Assembly: GCF_900101345.1 (NCBI RefSeq)
Contig: NZ_FMUX01000006.1
Location: 124,001 to 188,000 of the forward strand
Length of the DNA stretch: 64,000 nucleotides
Direction of reading: 5' to 3'
DNA from: Desulfoluna spongiiphila
Lineage (GTDB): Bacteria; Desulfobacterota; Desulfobacteria; Desulfobacterales; Desulfolunaceae
Shown here: positions 25,337-36,586 of the stretch, one piece after another
Layout: every line of letters begins with the position of its first letter
Position numbering within the stretch: the first letter of the stretch is position 1
Notes under the pieces: generated by a model
The model's database searches: none
What the model saw: the letters and a program-made list of their open reading frames with translations, nothing else
Told to the model about the DNA's origin: nothing
Program-made: the position numbers and the translations under genes

Positions 25337-27040
25337 TTATCCCTTGTGTTTCCAGGTCTCGATGAGCGCGTCGTAGGGCATGGTTTGGCCCTTTTGGTCT
25401 TCCACCGGGGGCTTGGGTGCCCCGGGTTGCTTCAGCCAGTAGTCGCGGGATTTTTTGGGGTTGAGCTTCGGAGAGTACCGGGGAAGCTCCATGGTCTCCA
25501 TGAGGGCCTCCATGTCGTGGGCGATGTTGTCCATGGCCTGCTGGGCGGTGATCTCCCCGGCCACGGCCATGCCCACGTTTTTGGCCCACTGGGCGGAGAG
25601 CGACGGGTAGTGCGGGACGTTGGGGCCGGTGTCTGTCCAGCGGTTCTCCACGGGGGAGCGGTAAAAGGTGATGAGCCCGCCGAACTTGCCCTCATAGCGG
25701 TCCAGCTTGGGAGAGAAGATGGTGCTCTTGCGGATGGGGGTTTTGTTTTCGAGGAACTTTTTCATGCACACCGATTTGGAGACGCAGAACTGTGCCCAGA
25801 GCCAGGCCGCCTTCCGGTGCTTGCCGGTGACGGAATGTTTAAGAAGGGTCCAGCTCCCGGTGTCCTGGTAGCCCACCTTCATGCCCTCTTCCCAGTATTT
25901 GCCGTGGGGGGAGGGGGCCACGCGCCACAGGGGGTTGCCGTGGCTGTCTGTCACCCGGCTCTCCGGGTTGGTGTAGGCATCTTCCGACAGCCAGGTGGTG
26001 TACTGGAAGATGCTCTGGGCGATGCGGCCCTTGGAGGGAACGATGCCCGCCACAAAGAAATCCATGTACTCTCCGTACGGCGGGGCGTAGGCCTTCATCC
26101 AGTGGATGTATTTTTCCATGGCATAGACGGCGGCAGGGCCGTTGGTGGCTCCGCCCCGGGCCACTGAGGCCCCCACGGGGACCTTGTTTTCCACCCGGAT
26201 TCCCCACTCATCCACGGGAAGCCCGTTGGGGAGACCTTTGTCACCGGCCCCAGCCATGGAGAGCCAGGCGTCGGTGAAGCGCCAGCCCAGGCCCGGTGAT
26301 TTTTTACCGTAATCCATGTGGCCGTATACTGTTTTGCCGTCGATGGTCCTGCCGGTGAAGAATTCGGCAATGTCCTCGTAGGCCTGCCAGTTCAGGGGAA
26401 CCCCGAGTTCGTAGCCGTAGCGCGACTTGAACTCTTTTTTGAAGGTGGGGTCGGTAAACCAGTCGTAGCGGAACCAGTAGAGGTTGGCGAACTGCTGGTC
26501 CGGGAGCTGGAGCTGGTGGCCTTCGTAGTCCTGGCCGAACTCCAGGTTCAGGAAGTCGTCAAGGTCCAGGCGGGGGTTGGTGACCGAGGCCCCTTCCCCT
26601 GCGATGAAGCCTTTGAAGTCCAGGGCACTGTCCGCCCGGAGGTGGGTCCCGATGAGATCGGCGTCGTTGACGTAGATGTCGTATTGCTTCTCGTTGGTCT
26701 CCATCTGGCGGGTCATCCGGTTCACCACCTCACCTTCGCCGATGATATCGACCCGGACCTTGATGCCGGTGATGTCGGTGAAGGCTTTGGCCAGAACCGC
26801 GGCCTCCCATTTGTGGGTGGGGATCCCTTCGGCGCAGGCCCTGATCTCCATGCCCTTGTACGGAGCCGCCGCCCGGGCAAACCAGGCGAGCTCGTCTTGC
26901 TGTTCCCTCAGTGAAAGGGCCGAGGGCTGAAACGCCTTGGCCCATGTTTCGATCTCTCCGGCCTCTGCCTGGCCGGGGAGTGTGGCCAGCAGGAGCAGCA
27001 TGGCCAGGATGGTGAATCCGTGTCTGTTTTTTTTCCGCAT
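25337..27040 (-). CDS. GlpV-like glycerol/polyol-binding protein
   Basis: A 567-residue periplasmic protein with a Sec signal (cut after GQAEA). It is much longer than normal sugar-binding proteins. From memory, its strings LPDQQFANLYWFRYDWF, YGYELGVPLNWQAYEDIAEF, YGHMDYGKKSPGLGWRFTDA and GLPNGLPVDEWGIR match the GlpV family, the binding component of the glycerol ABC importer of rhizobia. No GlpP/Q/S/T permease or ATPase genes are here. The only partner is the MCP gene 12 bases downstream, and the glycerol catabolic block lies upstream on the same strand. I infer a chemotaxis role. ATG 27040 follows AAGGGAAAG. Confidence 0.85.
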   Translation of the reverse strand: MRKKNRHGFTILAMLLLLATLPGQAEAGEIETWAKAFQPSALSLREQQDELAWFARAAAPYKGMEIRACAEGIPTHKWEAAVLAKAFTDITGIKVRVDIIGEGEVVNRMTRQMETNEKQYDIYVNDADLIGTHLRADSALDFKGFIAGEGASVTNPRLDLDDFLNLEFGQDYEGHQLQLPDQQFANLYWFRYDWFTDPTFKKEFKSRYGYELGVPLNWQAYEDIAEFFTGRTIDGKTVYGHMDYGKKSPGLGWRFTDAWLSMAGAGDKGLPNGLPVDEWGIRVENKVPVGASVARGGATNGPAAVYAMEKYIHWMKAYAPPYGEYMDFFVAGIVPSKGRIAQSIFQYTTWLSEDAYTNPESRVTDSHGNPLWRVAPSPHGKYWEEGMKVGYQDTGSWTLLKHSVTGKHRKAAWLWAQFCVSKSVCMKKFLENKTPIRKSTIFSPKLDRYEGKFGGLITFYRSPVENRWTDTGPNVPHYPSLSAQWAKNVGMAVAGEITAQQAMDNIAHDMEALMETMELPRYSPKLNPKKSRDYWLKQPGAPKPPVEDQKGQTMPYDALIETWKHKG

Positions 27041-27453
27041 ACGTCTTTCCCTTTCCCATTTCCGGTTGCCGCAGGGTCCGGCAGGGCCCGAAGGCATCGT
27101 CGCATTACTGTGTTCTTAAAAAATAGATACCTCGTATTTAGTTAAAAAATATGTTGTTGCTTACTTCTCGGGTAAGCTAAAAATATTTGCTTGTTTAGCT
27201 GTAGTTTTTCTTGATTTTTTATACTACCTAATGTTGAGTCAAAAATCAATGGAATCATCTCTTAATTGGCGTTCTGGAGGTGCAATCAATGCAGGGTTTG
27301 TAAAGATGTGGTTGGGCGTATTTGATGGTATGGTGCGGGCTTGTGTGGGTGTTTTTAGTAAAAAATAATGTTGATGGGGTGGGGTGTTTTTTTTACTGGG
27401 TAGTCATTTTGGTGGGGGAGTGCCGGGGCGGTGGGGTCCGCCCCGGCCCAGGA
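27041..27453. other. AT-rich intergenic region upstream of the SBP-MCP pair
   Basis: About 410 bases between gpmI and the GlpV-like gene, unusually A+T rich from 27110 to 27260 for this genome. It contains the inverted repeat GCTTAC/GTAAGC (27159-27164 with 27172-27177). No TTCG-N4-CGAA operator of the glpF/gap type is present. It should hold the promoter of the SBP-MCP pair, though I cannot place the boxes with confidence. No coding frame is convincing. Confidence 0.55.
27422..27447 (-). terminator. GC-rich hairpin after gpmI
   Basis: A perfect 10-bp stem GCCGGGGCGG/CCGCCCCGGC (27422-27431 with 27438-27447) begins 6 bases after the gpmI stop. No T-run follows, so it may stabilise the mRNA 3' end or need a factor to terminate. 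Confidence 0.5.
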
Positions 27454-28971
27454 TCAAGCCAACAGGCTTTGGCCGGTCATCTCCTCGGGTTGGGGTATCC
27501 CCAGGAGAGACAGGATGGTGGGGGCGATGTCGCAGAGGCGGCCTTCGTCCCGCAAAGAGGGGGTGTCGGAGCCCAGGAGGATGAGGGGCACCGGGTTGGT
27601 GGTGTGGGCGGTCATGGGGTTTCCTGTGATGGGGTCCACCATGGTCTCCGCGTTGCCGTGGTCGGCGGTGATGAGAACCGCTCCGCCGTTGGCGGTGGCG
27701 GCTGTTACCACGCGTCCGAGGCATTCATCGACGGCTTCAAGGGCCTTGACCGCCGCTTTCATGTCGCCGGTGTGCCCCACCATGTCCGCGTTGGCAAAGT
27801 TGAGCACCGTCAAGTCATCCGGTGTGGCGGAAAAGCGCGCCACAAAGGCATCGGTGAGCTCAGCTGCGGACATTTCCGGCTTCAGGTCGTAGGTGGCGAC
27901 CTTGGGCGAGGGGATGAGGATCCTCGTCTCCCCGGGGGATTCGGCCTCGACGCCTCCGTTAAAAAAGAAGGTGACGTGGGCGTATTTTTCGGTTTCGGCG
28001 ATGCGCAACTGGGTGCGTCCGGCCTCGGCCACGACGGTCCCTAAAGGGCGCTTGGGGGTGATGGGGCCAAATGCCACGGGGACCCCTTTGATGTCGGCAT
28101 CGTATTCGGTCATGCAGACAAAGAGGGTGTCGCGTTTTTCCCGTGGGAACCCGGTAAAATCATCGTCCACAAAGGCGTGGGTGAGCTGGCGAGCCCGGTC
28201 CGGCCGGAAGTTGAAAAAGATCACGGCGTCGCCGTCGCGGATGGCTCCTTCGGTCCCTTCTATGAGAAGGGGCTCGAAGAATTCATCGGTGTCGCCCTTG
28301 GCGTAGGATGCCTCCACGGCGTGGGCAGCCGTTGCGGCGCGTGCCGGTTCGTTGCCGGTGAGGGTCTCGTAGGCGTAACGGGTCCTTCCCCAGCGGTTGT
28401 CGCGGTCCATGGCGTAGTAGCGGCCGCACAGGGAGGCCAGGGTGCCGGTACGCATGGTGTGGAAGGTCTGCTCCAGCTCTTCGATGAAGGAGAGGGCGCT
28501 CTGGGGCGGTGTGTCCCGTCCGTCCAGGATGGCGTGGACAAAGACCTGCTCTACCTCGTGTCGCGCGGCCAGTTCCAGGAGTCCCTTTAAATGGTCCATG
28601 TGGCTGTGGACCCCGCCGTCGGAGAGGAGCCCCATGAGGTGCAGGGCCTTTCCCGGTTCCTTGGCGCGGTTTACGGCCGCAAGGAGGGCGGGATTTTCAT
28701 AGAACGAGCCGTCCTCAATGGCATGGGTGATGCGGGAAAGGGACTGCCGGACAACGCGGCCGCAGCCGATGTTGAGGTGTCCCACTTCGGAGTTGCCCAT
28801 CTGGCCGGGGGGCAGGCCCACCTCCTCGCCGCTTGCGGCAAGGGTGGTGTGGGCGCTTTCGGCCATGAAACGATCCATGTTGGGGGTGCTGGCATGGTGG
28901 ACGGCGTTGTACCGGCAGGGTTTGCCCTGCCCCCAACCGTCTAAGATGACAAGTGTCACCGGAGTGTTCAT
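27454..28971 (-). CDS. gpmI: 2,3-bisphosphoglycerate-independent phosphoglycerate mutase
   Basis: Interconverts 3- and 2-phosphoglycerate with two metal ions (alkaline phosphatase superfamily). The protein is 505 aa, normal for GpmI. It starts MNTPVTLVILDGWGQ; the phosphoserine lies in GQMGNSEVGHLNIG and the later metal ligands in NFANADMVGHTGD and ITADHGNAE. ATG 28971 was chosen for the AGGAG site; the frame extends to a TTG with none. It is the last gene of the glpF-glpK-tpiA-gpmI unit, 14 bases after tpiA. Confidence 0.95.
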   Translation of the reverse strand: MNTPVTLVILDGWGQGKPCRYNAVHHASTPNMDRFMAESAHTTLAASGEEVGLPPGQMGNSEVGHLNIGCGRVVRQSLSRITHAIEDGSFYENPALLAAVNRAKEPGKALHLMGLLSDGGVHSHMDHLKGLLELAARHEVEQVFVHAILDGRDTPPQSALSFIEELEQTFHTMRTGTLASLCGRYYAMDRDNRWGRTRYAYETLTGNEPARAATAAHAVEASYAKGDTDEFFEPLLIEGTEGAIRDGDAVIFFNFRPDRARQLTHAFVDDDFTGFPREKRDTLFVCMTEYDADIKGVPVAFGPITPKRPLGTVVAEAGRTQLRIAETEKYAHVTFFFNGGVEAESPGETRILIPSPKVATYDLKPEMSAAELTDAFVARFSATPDDLTVLNFANADMVGHTGDMKAAVKALEAVDECLGRVVTAATANGGAVLITADHGNAETMVDPITGNPMTAHTTNPVPLILLGSDTPSLRDEGRLCDIAPTILSLLGIPQPEEMTGQSLLA

Positions 28972-28985
28972 GGGTACGGCTCCTG

Positions 28986-29732
28986 TCAAAAGGTGGTCAG
29001 GCTGTGAAAGCTTTCTGCGGCGAGGCTGGCGCCGCCCACCAGGGCGCCGTCGATGTCGGCTTCGGCCATGAGCCCTTTGACGGTGTCGGTGTTGACGCTG
29101 CCGCCGTAGAGGATGCGAAGGCTTTCAGCGGCCTTGTCGCTGTACAGGTCGGAAATGATGCCGCGAATGGCTGCACAGACCTCGTTGGCGTCGGCGCTGC
29201 TGGCGGTTTTTCCGGTGCCGATGGCCCAGATGGGTTCGTAGGCGATGACCACTTTGGTGACATCCGCTTCGGCGATGCCGTGGAGCCCGCTGATGACCTG
29301 GGCTTTGATGACCTCTGTGGTGCGGTCTGCTTCGCGCTCTTCAAGGCTCTCTCCGCAGCAGAGGATGGGGGTCAGTCCCTCTTTTAAGGCGCAGATTGTT
29401 TTTCGGTTGACCGAGGCATCGGTCTCTCCGAAGAGCTGGCGACGCTCGGAGTGTCCGAGGATTACGTAGGTGGCACCCGTGTCTTTGATCATGGCCGCAG
29501 AGATCTCGCCGGTGAAGGCCCCTTGGGCTTCGTGGTGCATGTTCTGGGCACCCAGGGCGACGCGGGTTCCGGCAAGGGCATCGGCCAGGGAGTAGAGCAG
29601 GGGGGCGGGGGCGCAGATCAGGGTTTCCACCCCGTTTTTCGGGGCGTGTTCCCCAAGGTAACGGGCAAAGGCCAGGGCCTCGTCCAGGGTTTTGTTCATT
29701 TTCCAGTTGCCGGCAATTAAGGGGGTTCTCAT
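28986..29732 (-). CDS. tpiA: Triosephosphate isomerase
   Basis: Interconverts dihydroxyacetone phosphate, the product of GlpD, and glyceraldehyde 3-phosphate. The protein is 248 aa. It has the opening RTPLIAGNWKMNKT with the catalytic Lys, the electrophile His in VILGHSERR, the catalytic Glu in VIAYEPIWAIGTG, and the phosphate loop ILYGGSVN. ATG 29732 has AGGAG ahead. It sits between glpK and gpmI, which fits a dedicated glycerol-dissimilation transcript. The gap to glpK (237 bases) holds no recognisable gene. Confidence 0.96.
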   Translation of the reverse strand: MRTPLIAGNWKMNKTLDEALAFARYLGEHAPKNGVETLICAPAPLLYSLADALAGTRVALGAQNMHHEAQGAFTGEISAAMIKDTGATYVILGHSERRQLFGETDASVNRKTICALKEGLTPILCCGESLEEREADRTTEVIKAQVISGLHGIAEADVTKVVIAYEPIWAIGTGKTASSADANEVCAAIRGIISDLYSDKAAESLRILYGGSVNTDTVKGLMAEADIDGALVGGASLAAESFHSLTTF

Positions 29733-29969
29733 GACACTCCTTTCACGGGTATTTCGGGTCGTGCGGTGTGGCGTCCGGCGCGGCCGGAGATGTCTGCGCA
29801 GCGACGTTTCCAAGGGCAGGATTCCGGCGTAAATACGGCGCACCGGGTAAGGGGGGCACGCCATACGGGCGCCACAGGTTCAGCGGTCCCGGTTGGATGC
29901 CACCCCGAAGCGACCGGCCATGTCAAGCGGTCTTTTCGGGGCGGCAACCAGGGCGGGGCAAGGCGTATT

Positions 29970-31625
<1,656 letters not shown>

Positions 31626-32333
31626 TTACATGACGATGGCCTTGTAAAGCAGGGCACCGCATACGCCGCCGAGGATGGGGCCGACAACGGGGATCCAGGC
31701 GTACGTCCAGTCGGAGTCACGCTTGCCTGCGATGGGCATGAAAAAGTGGGCGAGGCGGGGGCCCAAGTCCCTTGCGGGGTTGATGGCGTACCCGGTGGTT
31801 CCGCCGAAGGAGAGGCCGATGGCGGCGATGAAGAAACCCACGATCAGGGGGTTTAAGCCTTCGGAGAATTTGTTGGCGCCGATGCCAAGCAGGCCGAAGA
31901 CGAGGATGGCGGTGCCCAGGATTTCGCTGAAGAGGTTGGCCATGGGGTTGTTGATGGCGGGACCGGTGGCGAAAACAGCCAGTTTGGCGTCTTTGTCTTC
32001 GGTTTCAGCCCAATGGGGATAGTAGTGCAGATAGACCAGGGTGGCGCCGATGAAGGCACCAATCATCTGACCGGCGATGTACATGGGAACATCGGCCCAG
32101 GGGAAAAGGCCGATGGTGGCAAGGCCGAGGGTTACGGCCGGGTTGACATGGGCGCCGGAGTATTTTCCCACAAGGTAAACGGCAAAGGCTACTGCAAAGC
32201 CCCATCCCAGGGTGATAACGATCCACCCGGAGTCCTGAGCTTTGGATTTGTTCAGTACAACGCCTCCAACAACGCCGCACCCGAACAGTGTCAAAATCAA
32301 TGTTCCAATCAACTCTCCCAGAAAACTAGACAT
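31626..32333 (-). CDS. glpF: Glycerol facilitator (aquaglyceroporin)
   Basis: Inner-membrane channel for passive glycerol entry. The protein is 235 aa with six membrane helices and the two pore-lining NPA motifs, HVNPAVTLG and AINPARDLG; the Asp after the second (NPARD) marks aquaglyceroporins rather than water-only channels. ATG 32333 has GGAGG ahead of it. It is the first gene of the glpF-glpK-tpiA-gpmI unit and is preceded by a 1-kb region with several GlpR-like operators. Confidence 0.96.
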   Translation of the reverse strand: MSSFLGELIGTLILTLFGCGVVGGVVLNKSKAQDSGWIVITLGWGFAVAFAVYLVGKYSGAHVNPAVTLGLATIGLFPWADVPMYIAGQMIGAFIGATLVYLHYYPHWAETEDKDAKLAVFATGPAINNPMANLFSEILGTAILVFGLLGIGANKFSEGLNPLIVGFFIAAIGLSFGGTTGYAINPARDLGPRLAHFFMPIAGKRDSDWTYAWIPVVGPILGGVCGALLYKAIVM

Positions 32334-32452
32334 ACTTCTTCCCTCCAAAATCATCTTCTAAAGAACGTCAAGAATTTCGCCCGCCTCCATTGCCGGGCCC
32401 ATCGGTTTCCCGTCAAACGAAGCGTTGTGCGGGAAACACTGTTTGTTTGATG

Positions 32453-32472
32453 TATATTCGAAACCGAAATAA
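32453..32472 (-). promoter_or_regulatory. GlpR-like operator 1 upstream of glpF
   Basis: The site TATATTCGAAACCGAAATAA has the half-sites ATATTC and GAAATA separated by 6 bases, like the E. coli GlpR operator (ATGTTC-N6-GAACAT). It lies 120 bases before the glpF start and overlaps a possible minus-strand promoter (TTGATT at 32472-32477, TATACA at 32451-32456, spacer 15). Confidence 0.6.
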
Positions 32473-32483
32473 ATCAAGTTAAA

Positions 32484-32503
32484 AATATTCGAAAGTGAAA
32501 ATT
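32484..32503 (-). promoter_or_regulatory. GlpR-like operator 2 upstream of glpF
   Basis: The site AATATTCGAAAGTGAAAATT has ATATTC and GAAAAT with a 6-base spacer. It is centred 31 bases (three helical turns) from operator 1, on the same DNA face. Confidence 0.6.
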
Positions 32504-32664
32504 TTATCGTTGATGTTTGGTGACTTATTAAGGAACTTGAAGAAAAATGATCCCCATGGGACGGCTGATGGAACCTGGGATTAAAGGGATTGTCCTTAGC
32601 ATTTATTGGGAAAAACGGATGCCAAGAGGGTAACCCGTGTTCAGGGGTGTGCCCGGAGAGGGGG

Positions 32665-32684
32665 CATTTTCATTGTGAAAATTT
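32665..32684 (-). promoter_or_regulatory. Variant GlpR-like inverted repeat
   Basis: CATTTTCATTGTGAAAATTT is a perfect inverted repeat ATTTTCA/TGAAAAT, but its half-sites are 5 rather than 6 bases apart. It is next to the best operator at 32696 and may be a weak or decayed site. Confidence 0.35.
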
Positions 32685-32695
32685 CTATTCGTTTT

Positions 32696-32715
32696 TATGT
32701 TCGGTAGTGAACATT
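32696..32715 (-). promoter_or_regulatory. GlpR-like operator 3, best match
   Basis: TATGTTCGGTAGTGAACATT has the exact ATGTTC-N6-GAACAT core of the E. coli GlpR operator. It lies 363 bases upstream of glpF; such distant sites could support looping with operators 1 and 2. Confidence 0.68.
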
Positions 32716-33344
32716 TGCGCAAAAAATTTATAAATCCGTATTGAGGTGCGGGTGGGATCTTGAAAAGCCATGAAATATGGAGCCTGGAGAGGACGACAGA
32801 GGGGGGAGCGGGGGATCAGAATGCAGGTTTTCGGGCTTTGGAAAGGTATAATATACCGAAGCGTTTCGGTCAAGTATGAAAAAGGGACGGGCGTGCAGCA
32901 GGCGGACGGGTGTCATGGCCCGGCTGCACGCTCCTGGCGGGTGGTCGGGCAAATCCGCACCGATTCGTATCCGATCCCCTTAAAAATGTCCCTTCAGCAG
33001 GGGAAAACAGCCCTGCGCCGGGCGTTCTCCCCTGTGAAAGGGGGCAGGGCGTTGGACCGCACCGTTTTCCGGTAAATCGGAGATCCGGTGGCGGCAGCAA
33101 CGGTCTGCAATGCTGTGGGCAGCGGCCTGGCAAGGGATGGCTGATGGCGCAGGCAGGTGGTGAGGATCGGTGTCCACGCGCCATCGGGCCACCCCTGGCC
33201 ACAGGAGGCTGCTCAGGGGCCTTTAAAATCGGGTCTGCCAGGGCCGTCCGGGAAGATGGGCGTCACATCGGTTTGTTGTTCCGGTGTGGCGCCCATGCAA
33301 CGGCTGCTGTGCGGCTTCCTTTTTAAAGGCTCCGTATGAATGGG
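32716..33344. other. Intergenic region between eno and the glpF operators
   Basis: About 630 bases with no convincing coding frame on either strand and no copy of the dispersed repeats. I find no intrinsic terminator directly after eno. The region separates the two transcription units of the glycerol-to-pyruvate block. It could hold a small RNA or leader, but I see no specific support. Confidence 0.5.
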
Positions 33345-34631
<1,287 letters not shown>

Positions 34632-34660
34632 TTATCTTATATTAAGCGGCGACGGGAGAT

Positions 34661-34691
34661 GCCGGGGAGCCCATGAGCAGGCTTCCCCGGC
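34661..34691 (-). promoter_or_regulatory. GC-rich hairpin in the pyk-eno gap
   Basis: The arms GCCGGGGAGCC (34661-34671) and GGCTTCCCCGGC (34680-34691) pair with one bulged base. It lies about 40 bases upstream of the eno start and may process or attenuate the transcript. Confidence 0.45.
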
Positions 34692-34747
34692 TCCCACCAC
34701 CAAATGTTTCTAACAATAAAATGTAACCATTCAGCACCTAAAAAGAT

Positions 34748-34919
34748 GCCTACGGCGGCAAGGTGAGTCACCTTGAAAGCTGGTTGAGGATGCGTTTTGC
34801 CCCTCGTTCTTCGGGCCAAATCACATCCGCCTCTTAAATAAAATCCATTCAAGGCGTTTCTCTGGGGCCTGCTTGTTAAACTTTTTAATAGTTTAGGTCC
34901 CGGCAGGGCCGCCGGAGGC
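34748..34919 (-). repeat. Modular intergenic repeat, full-length, in the pyk-eno gap
   Basis: It has the end GCCTACGGCGGC, H1 AAGGTGAGTCACCTT, H2 with the loop CTCGTTCTTCG (two changes from consensus) and a still-paired stem GAGGATGCG/CACATCCGC region, GCCTGCTTGTTAAAC, H3 TAAACTTTTTAATAGTTTA and a degenerate H4. It lies inside an operon whose genes share its orientation. Confidence 0.85.
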
Positions 34920-34949
34920 ACAAGCTGAATAGTTACCCCGAAAAGCGAT

Positions 34950-36353
34950 TTACGCCACTTTTACCTTCACCATGTTGGTGGTGCCGGGGACCCAGGTGGG
35001 GTATCCGGCGGTGATGACGATGGTGTCCCCCTTGTCCACAAGGCCGGTCTGCAAGGCCTCGCTGGCTCCCTGTTCGATCATCTCGTCCATGCCTTCGGCG
35101 CTGTTCACCAGGCTGGGGTAACAGCCCCAGAAGAGACAGAGCCTTCGCATGGCGGCTTCGTCCGGGGACAGGGCGATGATGGGGGAGTCGGGGCGGAACC
35201 GGGAGATCTGCCGGGCGGTGAACCCGGATGTGGTGGGGGCCACAATGGCCGACGTGCTGAGTTTTTCGGCCAGGACGCAGGCGGCGTAGGAGACCGAATC
35301 GGAGACGCGCTCTTTGCAGACGCTTTTCATGAACTGCTTGTGGGGGTAGGTCTCCTCGGCCTTGGCGGCGATGCGGCTCATGTAGCGGACGGTCTCCACG
35401 GGGAAGTTGCCGTTGGCGGTCTCTTCCGAGAGCATGACGGCGTCGGCGCCGTCCAGCACGGCGTTGGCCACGTCGGTGGCTTCGGCGCGGGTGGGGCGGG
35501 GGGAGTCCACCATGGAGCGGAGCATCTGGGTGGCGATGATGACGGGCTTGCCCGCTGCCACGGATTTTTCCACGAGCATCTTCTGAACGCCCGGGACATC
35601 CTCTAAGGGAATCTCTACGCCCAGGTCGCCCCTGGCCACCATGATGCCGCCGGTGGCCTTCATGATTTCGTCGATGTTGGCGATGGCTTCGTGCTTTTCG
35701 ATCTTGGCGATGACCGGGGTGGCTTTGCCCGCGGCTGCGATGAGCTCTTTGATCTCGTTGATGTCGTCCACGGTCTTTACAAAGGAGAGGGCCACAAAAT
35801 CGACGTCGTTTTCAAGGCCGAAGGCCAGGTCCTCTTTGTCCTTTTCGGTGAGGGCCGGGATCTTAAGGACGCTGGTGGGCAGGTTGATGCCCTTGTTGGA
35901 GGTGAGAAGGCCGCCGATGACCACGGTGCAGGTGATGTCCTGGCCCTTGATCTCCTTGACGACGAGCTCCATGAGGCCGTCGGCCAGGAGGATGACGTCC
36001 CCGGCCTTGATCTCGTCGGGCAGGTCCTTGTAGGAGACCGAGACGCGGTTTCCTACGCCCATGATCTCCTCGGAGGTGAGGATCAGCTCGGCACCGGGGA
36101 CCAGCTCGATGCCGGGTTCCTCGATTTTACCGGTGCGCATTTTGGGGCCGCAGAGGTCCTGGAGGATGGCCACGGGCTTGCCCATCTCCCGGGACAGCTC
36201 GCGGATGGTGTGGATTTTTTTGATGTGCTCGTCGTGGCTCCCGTGGGAGAAGTTGAGCCGCGCCACGTTCATGCCGCTGTCAATGAGGTTTCGAAGCACG
36301 TCCGGGGACTCGCTGGTGGGGCCGATGGTGCAGACAATCTTGGTCCTGCGCAT
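34950..36353 (-). CDS. pyk: Pyruvate kinase
   Basis: Makes pyruvate and ATP from phosphoenolpyruvate and ADP, the last step of the glycerol route encoded here. The protein is 467 aa. It starts MRRTKIVCTIGPTSES and has the K+ and substrate motifs ARLNFSHGSHDEH, the active region VIAKIEKHEAIANIDEI, the metal site MVARGDLGVEIP and VIIATQMLRSM. The C-terminal allosteric domain is complete. ATG 36353 follows AAGGAGA; the longer frame upstream is not family-like. Confidence 0.96.
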   Translation of the reverse strand: MRRTKIVCTIGPTSESPDVLRNLIDSGMNVARLNFSHGSHDEHIKKIHTIRELSREMGKPVAILQDLCGPKMRTGKIEEPGIELVPGAELILTSEEIMGVGNRVSVSYKDLPDEIKAGDVILLADGLMELVVKEIKGQDITCTVVIGGLLTSNKGINLPTSVLKIPALTEKDKEDLAFGLENDVDFVALSFVKTVDDINEIKELIAAAGKATPVIAKIEKHEAIANIDEIMKATGGIMVARGDLGVEIPLEDVPGVQKMLVEKSVAAGKPVIIATQMLRSMVDSPRPTRAEATDVANAVLDGADAVMLSEETANGNFPVETVRYMSRIAAKAEETYPHKQFMKSVCKERVSDSVSYAACVLAEKLSTSAIVAPTTSGFTARQISRFRPDSPIIALSPDEAAMRRLCLFWGCYPSLVNSAEGMDEMIEQGASEALQTGLVDKGDTIVITAGYPTWVPGTTNMVKVKVA

Positions 36354-36552
36354 GTTCTCTCCTTGGGCTTGCATAGGCTTTCCTCCGCCGGGTGGTATGA
36401 CCGCCCCCGCCCTCCCGTTAAGGGTGCATGGGGACATGCAGCGGGCGGGTGCGGTCATTTCAGGGAGGATGTGTACGTACGTTGTTTCCATGGGTGTCAA
36501 GGGTACCCGGATGGTGTTACGGGCATCCCTGGATTGCGTTACGGGATGGTCA

Positions 36553-36578
36553 GGCAGGCCGGCAACCACCGGCCTGCC
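36553..36578 (-). terminator. GC-rich hairpin after glpD
   Basis: A perfect 10-bp stem GGCAGGCCGG/CCGGCCTGCC with a 6-base loop (36553-36562 with 36569-36578) starts 8 bases after the glpD stop. Like the gpmI hairpin it lacks a T-run. Confidence 0.5.
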
Positions 36579-36586
36579 CGGGCCCG

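Noticed and set aside
27159..27177. Inverted repeat GCTTAC/GTAAGC ahead of the GlpV-like gene considered as a GlpR-like operator
   Set aside because: It lacks the TTC-N6-GAA core shared by the glpF and gap sites, so I did not group it with them.
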